From: Chthonomonas sp. UBA2362
Lineage (GTDB): Bacteria; Armatimonadota; Fimbriimonadia; Fimbriimonadales; Fimbriimonadaceae
DNA: 64,000 bases
Direction: 5' to 3'
NCBI GenBank assembly: GCA_002344135.1
Contig: DDTO01000002.1
Coordinates: 736,478-800,477, forward strand
Shown piece after piece: positions 1 to 8,928 of this stretch. The notes beneath the pieces are model-generated. The model worked only from the letters and a program-made list of their open reading frames with translations. It did not search any database and was not told the origin of the DNA. How positions within the stretch are numbered: position 1 is the stretch's first letter; each line of letters begins with the position of its first letter. The translations under genes and the position numbers were made by a program.

Positions 1-257
1 CTCATGGTGCCGCCGATCCAGCGAACGGCCCCTGCGCCGACTCCCCACCTTTCGATCGCGTCGAGCGCGGCCTGACGTACTTTCGGATGATTGGCGAGTC
101 CTAGGTAGTTGTTGCTGGAGAGGTTGACGACTTCCTTGCCGTTCATCCGCACCCGGCCCCCCGCTGGCGATTCGAGGATGCGCGGGACCTTGTGGAGGTT
201 CTGCGCCTTGAGGTCTTCGATCTGGCGGCCGAGCCACGACTGGAGGTTCTGGTTCAT
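1..257 (-). CDS. kbl: Glycine C-acetyltransferase / AONS-family acyltransferase, N-terminal fragment
   Basis: The gene runs off the left edge, so only about 85 N-terminal residues are visible. They start MNQNLQSWL and contain NLSSNNYLGLANHP, then a GVGAGAVRWIGGTM stretch. These two blocks are typical of PLP-dependent alpha-oxoamine synthases, and the GAGAVR form is closest to 2-amino-3-ketobutyrate CoA ligase (Kbl), which with threonine dehydrogenase converts threonine to glycine and acetyl-CoA. The PLP lysine lies outside the window. The gene follows the dienelactone hydrolase gene by 3 bp, so it is probably the last gene of that operon. BioF (8-amino-7-oxononanoate synthase) is the main alternative and cannot be excluded from the fragment. 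Confidence 0.8.
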   Translation of the reverse strand, partial: MNQNLQSWLGRQIEDLKAQNLHKVPRILESPAGGRVRMNGKEVVNLSSNNYLGLANHPKVRQAALDAIERWGVGAGAVRWIGGTM

Positions 258-260
258 CGC

Positions 261-1136
261 TTACTTCTTTTCGAACTTTCCGAGGATGGCCAGCCATCGT
301 GTCCAACCTTCGGTTCGGGCCTTCTTGTTCGGCTCCTCGGCGTCCGGCTGCTCGCCCGAGCGCATGAACCCGTGGCCGGCACCGGTGTAGATCACCGGCT
401 CGAAGATCTTGCCGGCCTCCTTCATGAGCTTTTCGCTATCCGGAATCGTGGCGTTCACGCGGTTGTCGTTGGCGCCGTAGAAGCCATAGATCGGGCATTG
501 AATCTTGCCGATCGCGGCGGCGTCGGTGGGTCCGGTGCCATAGAACACGAAGCCTGCCGCCAGGTCCTTGCGCTCGGTGGCGAAGCGGAAGGTCTGGGTG
601 CCGCCCCAGCAAAATCCTCCGACCGTAACGACCCCATTCGCGCTGGGGATCTTCTTGGCGTAGTCGCACGCGGCGTTCAAGTCGCTGGTGACCTGGGCGG
701 GCGGGAGGGCGCTGATCGCTTCGCGAGCTTTGCCGACGTCCGCGAAGTCGATGGTCCGGCCCCCGCCCGGAGCCATGCCGGAGAGGAAGTCGGGGGCGAT
801 GGCGATGTAGCCCTTCTCGGCGAGCTGGTCGGCGACACCCATCACCCAGTCGGTCAGCCCCATGATTTCGTGGATCAGAACGACCACCGTCGCCTTGTCC
901 TTTCGTTCGGGGTAGACGACGAAAGCCTTCACCTTGCGCGAGCCGCTCTGCAATTCCACCCATTCCTGGTGCCGGTTCGATTCGGCGAGCCGTTTTTTGG
1001 CCCAGTCCTGCCCGGTTTCGGGGCCATGCGAGGCATGCTCCAGCGATGGATCGGTCTTCGTGTGGGGTGTTGCGCTGCTTCCGGCGGGGTTGCCGCAGCC
1101 GACAAGGGCGGTAAGGAAGAGGAGTGCGAGTTTCAT
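261..1136 (-). CDS. Dienelactone hydrolase family lipoprotein
   Basis: This is a 291-aa alpha/beta hydrolase. The N-terminus is a lipoprotein signal with lipobox LVGC (Cys14), so the enzyme should be tethered to a membrane and face the periplasm. The DLH domain fills residues 65-290. The Cys-Asp-His triad is visible: nucleophile Cys176 in GFCWGG, Asp224 in GANDNRV and His255 in GAGHGF. The Cys nucleophile, instead of Ser, is characteristic of dienelactone hydrolases. A dozen family subtypes share this triad, so the substrate is unknown. It lies 18 bp after the aminopropyltransferase and 3 bp before the Kbl-like gene. Secretion is unusual, because classical DLH enzymes are cytoplasmic. Confidence 0.88.
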   Translation of the reverse strand: MKLALLFLTALVGCGNPAGSSATPHTKTDPSLEHASHGPETGQDWAKKRLAESNRHQEWVELQSGSRKVKAFVVYPERKDKATVVVLIHEIMGLTDWVMGVADQLAEKGYIAIAPDFLSGMAPGGGRTIDFADVGKAREAISALPPAQVTSDLNAACDYAKKIPSANGVVTVGGFCWGGTQTFRFATERKDLAAGFVFYGTGPTDAAAIGKIQCPIYGFYGANDNRVNATIPDSEKLMKEAGKIFEPVIYTGAGHGFMRSGEQPDAEEPNKKARTEGWTRWLAILGKFEKK

Positions 1137-1154
1137 GCCTCTTCCTACCCCAAA

Positions 1155-2084
1155 TCAGGCGGTCCAGACGTAGGGGTGCTCGTCGGTCAAAACTCGGCCA
1201 TGAGCCTGGACTGCTTCGAGGAGGTAGTCCGGCAAGGTGAAGACTGCCTGGTGATACCTCGGAGTGTAATAGCGCGTCGCGACGCCACGCTGGGCGAACC
1301 GGCGGGCGATCTCTTCTTCGGCGAGGGCGAGGGGGTCGTACTTCTTGCTCGCCAAGACGAAACCCCACGGCATCATGAACGTGGTGACCATTCCCGTATA
1401 GCCGCGAACGTAGGGGAAAACGTCCTTCATTGCCTCGAGGGTCGCGATGTTGCAGGCAAAAAGCTCCGGATAGTTGGCGTTCGCGCAACCCGCCTGCATG
1501 GCGAAGATGCCGTCGTCGGAGAGCGCATCGGCGCAGATCTGGTAGTACTCCTTCGTGAACAGGTAGAGGGCCGGCCCTGCTTCGTGAGGATTGGTCAGGT
1601 CGCTGAGGATGACGTCGAAACCGTGCCCCTTCATGCCTTCCAAGGTCTTGCGCGCATCGGCGAAGATCAGGGTCGTCCGTGGGTCGTCGAACGCGCCCTG
1701 GTGCCACTCGGGCATGTGGACCTTGGCCATGTCGATGAGCTCTTCGTCGATGTCGATCATCACCGCTTCGGTCACGGTGTTGTGGCGAAGCGCTTCGCGG
1801 AGGGTCGCTCCCTCACCACCGCCGCAGACCGCCATCTTCTTCGGGTTCGGGTGGAGCACCATCGCTGGCTGGCTCATGCACTCGTGGAAGACGTGCTCGT
1901 CGAGAAGCGAGGTCTGTATGTTGTAATCGAGGAAGAGGGTCTTGCCGAAACGCGGTACCTCGGCGATCTGATACTCCTGGTACTGGGTCTTCCCTTCGAC
2001 GATGAACTTCTCGATCGTGAAGAACCAGGTGACCGCTTCGGTGTGGGTCTCCGCGACGAACATGCCGGTGCTTTGCTGAAACAT
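1155..2084 (-). CDS. speE: Spermidine/thermospermine synthase-type aminopropyltransferase
   Basis: The 309-aa protein matches polyamine aminopropyltransferases. An N-terminal beta-domain (GKTQYQEYQIAE, LFLDYNIQTSLLDEHVFHE) is followed by a Rossmann domain with the GGGEGATLRE nucleotide-binding loop, a DIDEELI acidic strand and an ADARKTL segment. It transfers the aminopropyl group of decarboxylated SAM to an amine. The catalytic-loop motif is SDLTNP rather than the VDSSDP of classical spermidine synthases. That form, together with MAKVHMPEWHQGAFDDPR, resembles ACL5/thermospermine and thermophile triamine synthases, so the amine acceptor may not be putrescine. A second ATG seven codons in is an alternative start. 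No speA or speD is nearby. Confidence 0.9.
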   Translation of the reverse strand: MFQQSTGMFVAETHTEAVTWFFTIEKFIVEGKTQYQEYQIAEVPRFGKTLFLDYNIQTSLLDEHVFHECMSQPAMVLHPNPKKMAVCGGGEGATLREALRHNTVTEAVMIDIDEELIDMAKVHMPEWHQGAFDDPRTTLIFADARKTLEGMKGHGFDVILSDLTNPHEAGPALYLFTKEYYQICADALSDDGIFAMQAGCANANYPELFACNIATLEAMKDVFPYVRGYTGMVTTFMMPWGFVLASKKYDPLALAEEEIARRFAQRGVATRYYTPRYHQAVFTLPDYLLEAVQAHGRVLTDEHPYVWTA

Positions 2085-2147
2085 CCTCGAGTGCTTGCTT
2101 CCTTGGGGGTCTCTCGCGCTCGGCGAGGCGGCCCAAAGTGTGACACG

Positions 2148-3062
2148 TCAGGCCGACCAGGGTTTGGTCTCGCCGAGTTCCTTTCCCCCGGCGTCGATCC
2201 GCAGGGAGCCGATCTTGAGAATCCGCACGGGCGCGGGGGCTACCGCCGTACACTTGGCACGGACGAGGCGTCGCTCGAAATCGATTTCTTCGACCATGCC
2301 CATCCCGAAGTCGTCGCCGAGTTGGTCTGCGAAACTGCAGAGCAGTCCGGAGTAGCTGCTTGGTTCGACGACCATCGCAGCGCTCGCGTGGGTCAGGTCG
2401 AGGGCGCGCCCGATGTGATCCTGGTCGAGCCCGTCCCGAGCAACCAGGAACAGCGTCGAACCGAATACCTCGGCATGGAGCGCGTTCTGCACGCCAGCCA
2501 AATGGAGGGAACCGATCGGTATCGGCAAACCTCCACCCAGACGAAGGCCCTCGATGCTTACCCGATCCAGTGGAACCTCATGAGCCTCGCAGCGTTCGAG
2601 CATTTCGATCCAGCGCGAGCGGCGCTGGGCTGCCGCGACGACTTCGGGGAAGGCCGGTTCCAAGCCGACTCGCTGAGGACCGACGGGCCAGCCAAAGCCC
2701 TCGAATCCGCACCCGTCGGGGATCAGAATCTCGTCGGACCTGAGGAGCTGGGCGACCGCCAAGGCGAGTTGTCGAAGGACCGGCGTAAACCGAACCTCGA
2801 AGAAAAGGACGATCGCGTCCTCCGAAGCAAGAGGGGCGAGGTTGGCGGCAGCCGATAGAAAAGCCAGCGGGTTCCGTGTGGGCTCTAGCGTCCCCGCGAA
2901 GCGCCACAGAAGCGCCTTGTCGCCGCGCTGGAGCACAAGCCTGCCGGGCGTACCGTGCTCCGGGTCGGCCGGGTCGAGAATCAGAAGGTCGCGGCTCCGA
3001 CGGTGCTTCTTGAGCCACTCACGCCACGACGAGCCCCGAACGCTAACGAGCAGGGTCGACAT
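2148..3062 (-). CDS. Uncharacterised protein with Clp1/Grc3-like C-terminus
   Basis: This 304-aa soluble protein could not be assigned to a family. ATG at 3062 was chosen because GGAGGGG lies 8 nt upstream; the reading frame extends a little further only through a TTG. The N-terminal two thirds are rich in hydrophobic strands (LLILDPAD, AIVLFFEVRFTP) but have no Walker A motif. The last ~70 residues (SSYSGLLCSFADQ, GMGMVEEIDFERR, VRILKIGSLRID) look like the C-terminal beta-domain of Clp1/Grc3 polynucleotide kinases, where a LxVGLL...GxGxIExID pattern is usual. That likeness is by eye and weak. It precedes speE by 63 bp on the same strand. Confidence 0.6.
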   Translation of the reverse strand: MSTLLVSVRGSSWREWLKKHRRSRDLLILDPADPEHGTPGRLVLQRGDKALLWRFAGTLEPTRNPLAFLSAAANLAPLASEDAIVLFFEVRFTPVLRQLALAVAQLLRSDEILIPDGCGFEGFGWPVGPQRVGLEPAFPEVVAAAQRRSRWIEMLERCEAHEVPLDRVSIEGLRLGGGLPIPIGSLHLAGVQNALHAEVFGSTLFLVARDGLDQDHIGRALDLTHASAAMVVEPSSYSGLLCSFADQLGDDFGMGMVEEIDFERRLVRAKCTAVAPAPVRILKIGSLRIDAGGKELGETKPWSA

Positions 3063-3134
3063 CAGGCAAATCCCCTCCGCCGACACCAAAAACGGCAGAG
3101 GGGACAGAGTCGAGATGTCCGCCGATGGCCGGCT

Positions 3135-3485
3135 TTACACCTTGAACCAGTTCTTGGCAAGGGCGCCGGTAACCGGGGGTTCATAAACCTCGCCTCGATT
3201 GGCGGCCATTGCACCCATGATTCCGAATACGAGGGCGACCACAAAGATGAGGGGAGCCAGGAGAATCCCGACCACCGTCACGATCAAGATCATCATCAAG
3301 ACGAAAATGGCGCCCTGCATCACGAGGCACTGAGCGGCGTTCTTGTAAACGAACGGCTTGTCCTTCGAAATCAGTAGGAAAACGAGCGGTACGATCCACG
3401 TCAGGATGCCGAGCGCCCATACTAGCATGCCTTGAGTTTTCTCTTCTTGAGTCGGGACGATGCCCGAGGGTCCACCAACTTGCAT
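3135..3485 (-). CDS. DUF4870 (Tic20-like) small membrane protein
   Basis: This 116-aa protein has a short charged N-terminus and then three to four hydrophobic helices (LVWALGILTWIVPLVFLLI, CLVMQGAIFVLMMILIVTVV, PLIFVVALVFGIMG). The KDKPFVYKNAAQCL segment between helices one and two is the diagnostic signature of DUF4870 proteins. The role of the family is unknown. GGAGGAAG lies 7-10 nt before the ATG, so the start is secure. It sits alone between an uncharacterised gene and the glycosyltransferase gene. Confidence 0.85.
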   Translation of the reverse strand: MQVGGPSGIVPTQEEKTQGMLVWALGILTWIVPLVFLLISKDKPFVYKNAAQCLVMQGAIFVLMMILIVTVVGILLAPLIFVVALVFGIMGAMAANRGEVYEPPVTGALAKNWFKV

Positions 3486-3542
3486 ATCTTCTTCTTCCTC
3501 CGATGTCAGCCTAATGGACGAAACCGGCGTCCCAAAGGGCGC

Positions 3543-5486
3543 TCACTTGGGGCGAAGTTCCCAGAGGGCCGAGTCTGAGAACCCCTGCACCAGCGTCAGT
3601 CTGCCCGAAGCGGCGGCCTCGGCGACCAACACCCGCCATTTTGCCTGCAAATCGCCGGCCAATGCATTCCTTTCTTCCTCGGAATACGGAATCGGAGGTC
3701 CGACCGCGCCGGCAGCCTCTAAGAACCGGCGCGCCTGGCTCCGGTCCGTATGCTGCAGATTGACGTACACGTGGGTGAAGCCCTGCTTGGCCATCTCATC
3801 GGCGAAGGCCTCGCCGCCGTCGAGACGATCGTAGGGGATGCGCGTCGAGTGACCTGGGTTCGCCCAGACGTAAGGCACATCGAGCAGGTAGCCGAACACC
3901 TCGTCGTAGAGGGCGACCTTTCCGCCCCGGACCTTTTCGTTTAGCACAAGGCTCGGCTTGTAGAAGCCGACTCGTGCACTCAGGTACTCGTCGTGCGAGG
4001 TGCGACCGAGGACCACTTCCAATTGGGCCTGGGTCTGAACATGGCCCAAGAGAAGGAACGTGTAGCCGGCCTGCAAGGCGAGAGCGCTAGCCGCGAACCA
4101 CTTCATCGTGGGTCCGGCCCGGGCGAGCCAGCCGGCGGCGAGAACCGAGAGCGGTACTACCAAGGAGGTCACGTACCGACTCTGCTGGCTGAGGAAAAAC
4201 CACATGACGACCGAAAGACCGATCATCGCAAGGATCGGACCCTCGGCAGCATCGGGTGCGATTCGGAAGATGCGGGCGAGGCCGAGCAAACCGACGAAAA
4301 CGATCCCCGCCCCGATGGCCCCCATCGGAAAACCACGCCCTTCGGTTTGACCCGGGTTGATGAATCGCCCCGGTTGGTAAGCCAGTCCCAGCACCGCGGC
4401 CGCGAACTGCGTCGGGTCGCGGCCGCGCTCTGTTCGGCCCACGCCGAAGGTCTGCTGCTCGTTTCGGTAGATCTCGGCCCGCCAGGTATCCCAGTCTACG
4501 CCGCCGAACCGCTCGTAAAAGAAGGGGTACACCGGGTTGCCGGTCCCGACCACGTTGCGGACATACCATGGCGAGGCGACGGCAATCGCGACGATGGCCG
4601 CCACGCTCCAGCCGCGCCAGCCGGCGCCTTGCTTCTGAACCACCAGGACGACCGCCGCGACGAGGCCGGCGGCGATCATGCTCTGGAGCCCCGTGTACTT
4701 ACTGGCCGCCGCAAGTCCAAGGAGCAGGCCGCCGAGTAACCAGGGAGAGCGACCGAGTGCAGACTGCGCCAGATAGACCATGCCGAGCCCGGCGAACAGA
4801 CCTTGGGCGACGTCGATGTAGCCCGAGCCGGTCTCCCACAAGACGACCGGCACCCCGGCCAGCGCGACGGCGGCCCAACCCGCCGCGGACGGCCCGAACA
4901 AGCGACGCGAGAGCCCGTAGACCGTGAAGAGCCCGAAAACGAAGTACGCCAGGGTAAACCCCTTCGCCCCCTGCTCGCCTCCCCACTGGAGACCCCAAGC
5001 AAAGAGATTTTCCACCACGAACGGGAAGTTGCTGTGGTGGATGAAAGGGATGTATTCCATCCGGCCCGCCTCGACCCACAGCTTCGGCACCGCGAAGTGA
5101 TAGGCCAGCGAGTCCCAGTCCATAGTGTCGCTGGGCGCCAGAGCGTTCACGAGCGGCACCAAGAGCATCGCCGCGAGGGCGAGCGGTACGAGCCTGTTCG
5201 CGGTGGCTACCGTCGGGTTGGCGTTCGTGCTCGATGAAGACCCTCGCCAAGCTGCCCATGATCCGGCTGCGAGCACGACGGCAAGCGCCATCTGCCAAAG
5301 CCGGATCGCACCCGGCAGGAGAATGACGAAGAAAGTGAGCCAGCCGATCGCCCCCAGGCCTAGCAGACCGCCCAGGCCGAATCGCTCGGCAGGGTCGGCA
5401 TCGGTCGGAAAGAAACGCGCGAAAGCCCGCTGCCCCACGAGCGCGATGGCTGCGCAGAAGAGAAGCGTGAGAAGCAGGCCGAGCAC
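3543..5486 (-). CDS. GT-C fold glycosyltransferase (ArnT/PMT-like), polytopic
   Basis: This 647-aa integral membrane protein has about 11-13 hydrophobic helices. After the first helices there is a periplasmic segment DTMDWDSLAYHFAVPKLW, the acidic motif of lipid-phosphosugar-dependent glycosyltransferases of the GT39/GT83 type, then LGLAAASKYTG and SPWYVRNVVGTGNPVYPFFY, also typical of that fold. The C-terminal ~130 residues are soluble and probably periplasmic. It is expected to transfer a sugar from a polyprenyl-phosphate donor, but acceptor and sugar cannot be read from sequence. It starts 6 bp after nuoL stops, so the two may be cotranscribed by proximity rather than by function. Confidence 0.8.
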   Translation of the reverse strand: MLGLLLTLLFCAAIALVGQRAFARFFPTDADPAERFGLGGLLGLGAIGWLTFFVILLPGAIRLWQMALAVVLAAGSWAAWRGSSSSTNANPTVATANRLVPLALAAMLLVPLVNALAPSDTMDWDSLAYHFAVPKLWVEAGRMEYIPFIHHSNFPFVVENLFAWGLQWGGEQGAKGFTLAYFVFGLFTVYGLSRRLFGPSAAGWAAVALAGVPVVLWETGSGYIDVAQGLFAGLGMVYLAQSALGRSPWLLGGLLLGLAAASKYTGLQSMIAAGLVAAVVLVVQKQGAGWRGWSVAAIVAIAVASPWYVRNVVGTGNPVYPFFYERFGGVDWDTWRAEIYRNEQQTFGVGRTERGRDPTQFAAAVLGLAYQPGRFINPGQTEGRGFPMGAIGAGIVFVGLLGLARIFRIAPDAAEGPILAMIGLSVVMWFFLSQQSRYVTSLVVPLSVLAAGWLARAGPTMKWFAASALALQAGYTFLLLGHVQTQAQLEVVLGRTSHDEYLSARVGFYKPSLVLNEKVRGGKVALYDEVFGYLLDVPYVWANPGHSTRIPYDRLDGGEAFADEMAKQGFTHVYVNLQHTDRSQARRFLEAAGAVGPPIPYSEEERNALAGDLQAKWRVLVAEAAASGRLTLVQGFSDSALWELRPK

Positions 5487-5492
5487 GGGCCG

Positions 5493-7673
5493 CTAGCCGT
5501 GGCCGCCGGCGCCGACGCGGTTCATCGCGTAGAGGAACCAGCCAAGAAGCCCGATCCCGCCCAGGAGCATCAATAGAGCGTATGCCCGAACGTAGCCTGT
5601 CTGCAGCATGCGGAACAGATCCCCTAGGCCCTTTGTCAGGCCACCCACCGCGTTGACGATGCCGTCGATGACGCCAGAATCGAACCTCCAAAGCCCCCGG
5701 GCCAGCGCGCCGCCGCCCTCGTCGGCTGCCTCGACCATCGCGTGGTCGTAACCGAACTGGACGAGCGCCTCGCGCCGGAATGGGTTCCACTTCGCCATAT
5801 CCCAGCCCTCCTTGCCAGGTAGTCCTTTGCGGTATACGGCGTAGCCGGCCAGAAGGCCGAGAAGCGCCGCACCGATGGACAGCCCGACGAGGGGGATGTC
5901 GTGCGGATGCGCCTGGACCTGCCCCGGCGGCAGCAGAGCCAGGCCGGTCGGGTAGAGCCACTTCTCGAAGAGGCCGCCGTTATAGAGCAGGAACCCGCCT
6001 CCGAGGGAGAGCACCGCGAGGGCGACGAGCGGAATCCACATGCTGGGCGGGACTTCCTTCGGTGTATGCGAGGCGTCGAGCTCGTGGTGGTGCCCATGGT
6101 CCTCCATGTCACGGTTCCGGGTGATCTCTTCTTCGGTGTAGAAAAACCCGTGGACGTCGGGGCCATGCCCTTCGTGTTCGGCGTGCTGCGCATGATGAGA
6201 ATGGTCGTCGTGGTGATCGTGGGCGGCGGCCGGGATGGATCGCCACTGCTCCTTGCCCCCGAAGAAAGTCAGCCAGGTCATGCGCGTCATATACATGGCG
6301 GTTAGGGCGGCGACGAAGAGACCCACCCAGCCAGCGACGTAGCCGAGCCGGATGCCGTCCCATTCGGCGAACGTCCCGGCCAACGCGTGCCCGAGGATCG
6401 CCTCCTTCGAGAAGAAGCCCGAGAGTCCCGGTATGCCGGCGATCGCTAAGAAGCCGATGAACATCGTCCAGCAGGTGATCGGGAGGTATTTCTTGAGGTT
6501 CCCGTAGTTGCGCAAATCCTGGTTGTGGGCCATCGCGTAGATGACCGCGCCCGAGCCGAGGAAGAGCAGCGCCTTGAAGAATGCATGTGTAGTGACGTGG
6601 AACATCCCTGCCCAGTAGCCGCCAGCGCCGCAGGCGATGAACATGAAGCCCAGTTGGCTGACCGTCGAATAGGCGAGCACCTTCTTGATGTCGGTTTGCC
6701 CGAAGGCGACGAGGGCCGCAAAGAGGGCGGTAAAGGCCCCGACACAGGCGACGATGGCACTCGCCACCGGCGAAAGCTCGAACAGCACGTGGAGCCGGTT
6801 CAGCAGGAACACACCGGCGGTGACCATCGTGGCCGCATGGATAAGGGCGGAAACCGGCGTCGGGCCGGCCATCGCGTCGGGCAGCCAGAGATAGAGCGGA
6901 AACTGAGCCGACTTGCCGCAGGCGCCGACGAAGATCAGGAGCGCGATCGCGGTGGCGATGCCCGGATTATCCTTCAGGAGGGCGATCGCGTTGGGCAGGA
7001 TGACGTCGTAGCTGAGCCAGCGATTGTCGCCGCCGTTGGTCAGGCTTCCCGATGCACCGGCGAGCACGCATACCAGCATGAACATGCCCAGGGTGAGACC
7101 CCAGTCTCCGATTCGGTTGACGATAAAAGCCTTGTTTGCGGCTTTAGCGTTGGCGAGGTCCTTGTACCAAAAGCCGATCAGCAGGTAGCTGCACAGCCCG
7201 ACCCCTTCCCATCCGATGAACAGAAGAGCGAGGTTGTTGCCCAGCACCAGCACGAGCATGCAGGCGATGAACAGGTTCAGATAGCAGAAGAACCGAGGAT
7301 AGTCCTTGTCCTCGGCCATGTACCCGGTGGCGTAGAGGTGGATGAGCGCCCCGATCCCGGTGATGATGAGCACCATCGTGAGGCTGAGCGGGTCGATGAC
7401 GACCTCGAAGGGAATGCTCAGGCTCTGGAGGGTGATCCAAATGTACAGCGTGAGGACGAAGTGCCGCTGGTCCGCCGGCAGCGAAGCCAGGTTCGCGGTG
7501 AGCATCGCGCCGATCGCGAACGCGATCGCGATAGGAGCGACGGCCAGGAGGCCCATCGTCCACTTCCCGCGCTTCGCGCCGAGCCGGTCGATCACGAACT
7601 TGCCCAGAAGGGCTTGAACGAGGAAGCCCAGCAAGGGCAGCCCGATGACCAGCCAGATCGCACCGTAGCCCAT
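5493..7673 (-). CDS. nuoL: NADH-quinone oxidoreductase subunit L (isolated copy)
   Basis: The 726-aa protein is the NuoL/ND5 proton-pumping subunit of complex I. It has ~15 helices, the TM5 glutamate in GWEGVG (Glu156), the lysine in ACGKSAQFPL (Lys254), the hallmark WLPDAMAGPTPVSALIHAATMVTAG (shortened here) around residue 270 and a long C-terminal arm. An extra hydrophilic loop at residues 484-530 carries about 18 histidines mixed with Asp and Glu. No other nuo gene is within the window, although nuoL normally sits between nuoK and nuoM. The glycosyltransferase gene follows by 6 bp. No strong Shine-Dalgarno precedes the start. Confidence 0.95.
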   Translation of the reverse strand: MGYGAIWLVIGLPLLGFLVQALLGKFVIDRLGAKRGKWTMGLLAVAPIAIAFAIGAMLTANLASLPADQRHFVLTLYIWITLQSLSIPFEVVIDPLSLTMVLIITGIGALIHLYATGYMAEDKDYPRFFCYLNLFIACMLVLVLGNNLALLFIGWEGVGLCSYLLIGFWYKDLANAKAANKAFIVNRIGDWGLTLGMFMLVCVLAGASGSLTNGGDNRWLSYDVILPNAIALLKDNPGIATAIALLIFVGACGKSAQFPLYLWLPDAMAGPTPVSALIHAATMVTAGVFLLNRLHVLFELSPVASAIVACVGAFTALFAALVAFGQTDIKKVLAYSTVSQLGFMFIACGAGGYWAGMFHVTTHAFFKALLFLGSGAVIYAMAHNQDLRNYGNLKKYLPITCWTMFIGFLAIAGIPGLSGFFSKEAILGHALAGTFAEWDGIRLGYVAGWVGLFVAALTAMYMTRMTWLTFFGGKEQWRSIPAAAHDHHDDHSHHAQHAEHEGHGPDVHGFFYTEEEITRNRDMEDHGHHHELDASHTPKEVPPSMWIPLVALAVLSLGGGFLLYNGGLFEKWLYPTGLALLPPGQVQAHPHDIPLVGLSIGAALLGLLAGYAVYRKGLPGKEGWDMAKWNPFRREALVQFGYDHAMVEAADEGGGALARGLWRFDSGVIDGIVNAVGGLTKGLGDLFRMLQTGYVRAYALLMLLGGIGLLGWFLYAMNRVGAGGHG

Positions 7674-7749
7674 CCCTAAGCCACCACCCTCATCGGGCGC
7701 AAGATTACCTTCTCACGTGCCATTGTGAGCCGAGGCAAATCCTGGTCCT

Positions 7750-8281
7750 CTACTTGGAGTAAACCGAAGCATAGTCGGCCCGGCCTTCCAGGAATTCCGC
7801 AAGGCGATCCGCATGGAGTCTCAGTCCGGACATATTGACGGGGTATTCCTTCAGATCGGCCGCACGCATCGCTCGGAAGAGCCGGTGCCAATGCGCATTC
7901 GGGCTGCCGCGGTGCCATTTCGCAACCACGATCGGCAGCTCCTGGCAAGGAATGGTCCAGCCCTCACGTCCTTGCAGTGCCCGCACGAGCAGTTGGCTCG
8001 GCCGGCCATCTCGAGTTGGTGCATGTCCAAAACTCAGGAGGACGTAGTGCTCACCTCGCCCGGCACCCGACGAACTGTTCGCGCGAGACTGTGGCACCTT
8101 CGAATTCCTCCGGAGGCGCCATATCGTAAACATGGCCCCAGCGTTTTTCAGCAAGTAACCGCACGAGTTTATGTTCGGCCCCTGTGGGGCCGCTTGGAAT
8201 CAAAGCCAGCCACAATAGCGCGACGACTGCCACCGCTAAGACGGCCAAGGATGCTGGCTTGAGCCAGGGGTGCCGAAACAT
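7750..8281 (-). pseudogene. Small membrane-anchored protein, split by a +1 frameshift
   Basis: The gene begins at ATG 8281 (AGGAGAA 10 nt upstream) with a signal anchor (LAVLAVAVVALLWLAL), then EHKLVRLLAEKRWGHVYDMAPPEEF as the start of a soluble domain. This frame stops at 8051 after only 76 residues. A second frame, open from 8154 to 7750, continues with SSGAGRGEHYVLLSFGHAP, LVRALQGREGWTIP and a further 70 plausible residues. One extra base between about 8055 and 8100 would explain the break. Joined, the product is about 175 aa. It follows the pseudopilin gene by 14 bp. It may be a true pseudogene, a sequencing error or, less likely, a programmed shift; no slippery heptamer was seen. Confidence 0.6.
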
Positions 8282-8295
8282 GTGCCTGACTTCTC

Positions 8296-8928
8296 CTAGC
8301 GTTTCGCGCACTCTCGCGCGATGTCGTGGCCGCGATGAATCGAAAACCTGCCCGCCTTGACGGCGCCGGACGGCAGGAGCCGAATCACGAAGGGGGGATT
8401 CAGTTCCTCTGCAAGATGTCGTTCGCGGGGGAAGTAGTGCAATTCGTCGTGGACGAGACAATGAATGACGGGAAAGCCCTTATCGGGCTCGTCGAACCAT
8501 CGATCGAACTGATAGGCATAGCTTTCGTATCCCGGCAGACCCGGAGTCGGCGGTGAGGTCCAGATATAGGACGAGGCCAATCGATCGCGCGCGCACGGAG
8601 GAGTCTCGGGGCAATGGAGCATATCCAGCGAGCCGAGGTAGGGTTCCAGGACTGCAGGCCGTCGGATCGCCATCGCGGGGAGTCCAACGTTTCGGTGTAG
8701 GGCCTCACCACCCGGATTGTCCGATTCGTAGAGTTCCAGGGCTTGATGGAGTTGCTGGAGTCTCGCCGTGCAGGTGCGTTCACGCGCACTCTCTTTCGCC
8801 GATGAATAGACTGGTAGGGCGAGGGCAGCCAGGACCGCGAGGATGGCGATCACCACGATCACTTCGACGAATGTAAATCCCCGCTCTTGATCGAACAACC
8901 GCATTCGTTGGATCGAGACCCGTTCCAT
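8296..8928 (-). CDS. Type IV pilin-like / type II secretion pseudopilin
   Basis: The 210-aa product has a prepilin leader ending before FTFVEVIVVIAILAVLAALA, with Glu at position +5 of the mature protein, the standard PilD cleavage and methylation site. An N-terminal helix then continues through KESARERTCTARLQQLHQALELYESD. The C-terminal domain (PYLGSLDMLHCPETPP, GYESYAYQFDRWFDEPD) is typical of the large pseudopilin families of Armatimonadota and Planctomycetota. ATG 8928 was chosen over the longer frame because GAGGAGGAAAG lies 7 nt upstream. Cellular partners are not nearby. Confidence 0.85.
   Translation of the reverse strand: MERVSIQRMRLFDQERGFTFVEVIVVIAILAVLAALALPVYSSAKESARERTCTARLQQLHQALELYESDNPGGEALHRNVGLPAMAIRRPAVLEPYLGSLDMLHCPETPPCARDRLASSYIWTSPPTPGLPGYESYAYQFDRWFDEPDKGFPVIHCLVHDELHYFPRERHLAEELNPPFVIRLLPSGAVKAGRFSIHRGHDIARECAKR

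Noticed and set aside
192..2858. 888-aa open frame on the plus strand
   Set aside because: It runs antisense through the dienelactone hydrolase and aminopropyltransferase genes, has no homology and no start signals; long antisense frames are expected at this GC content.
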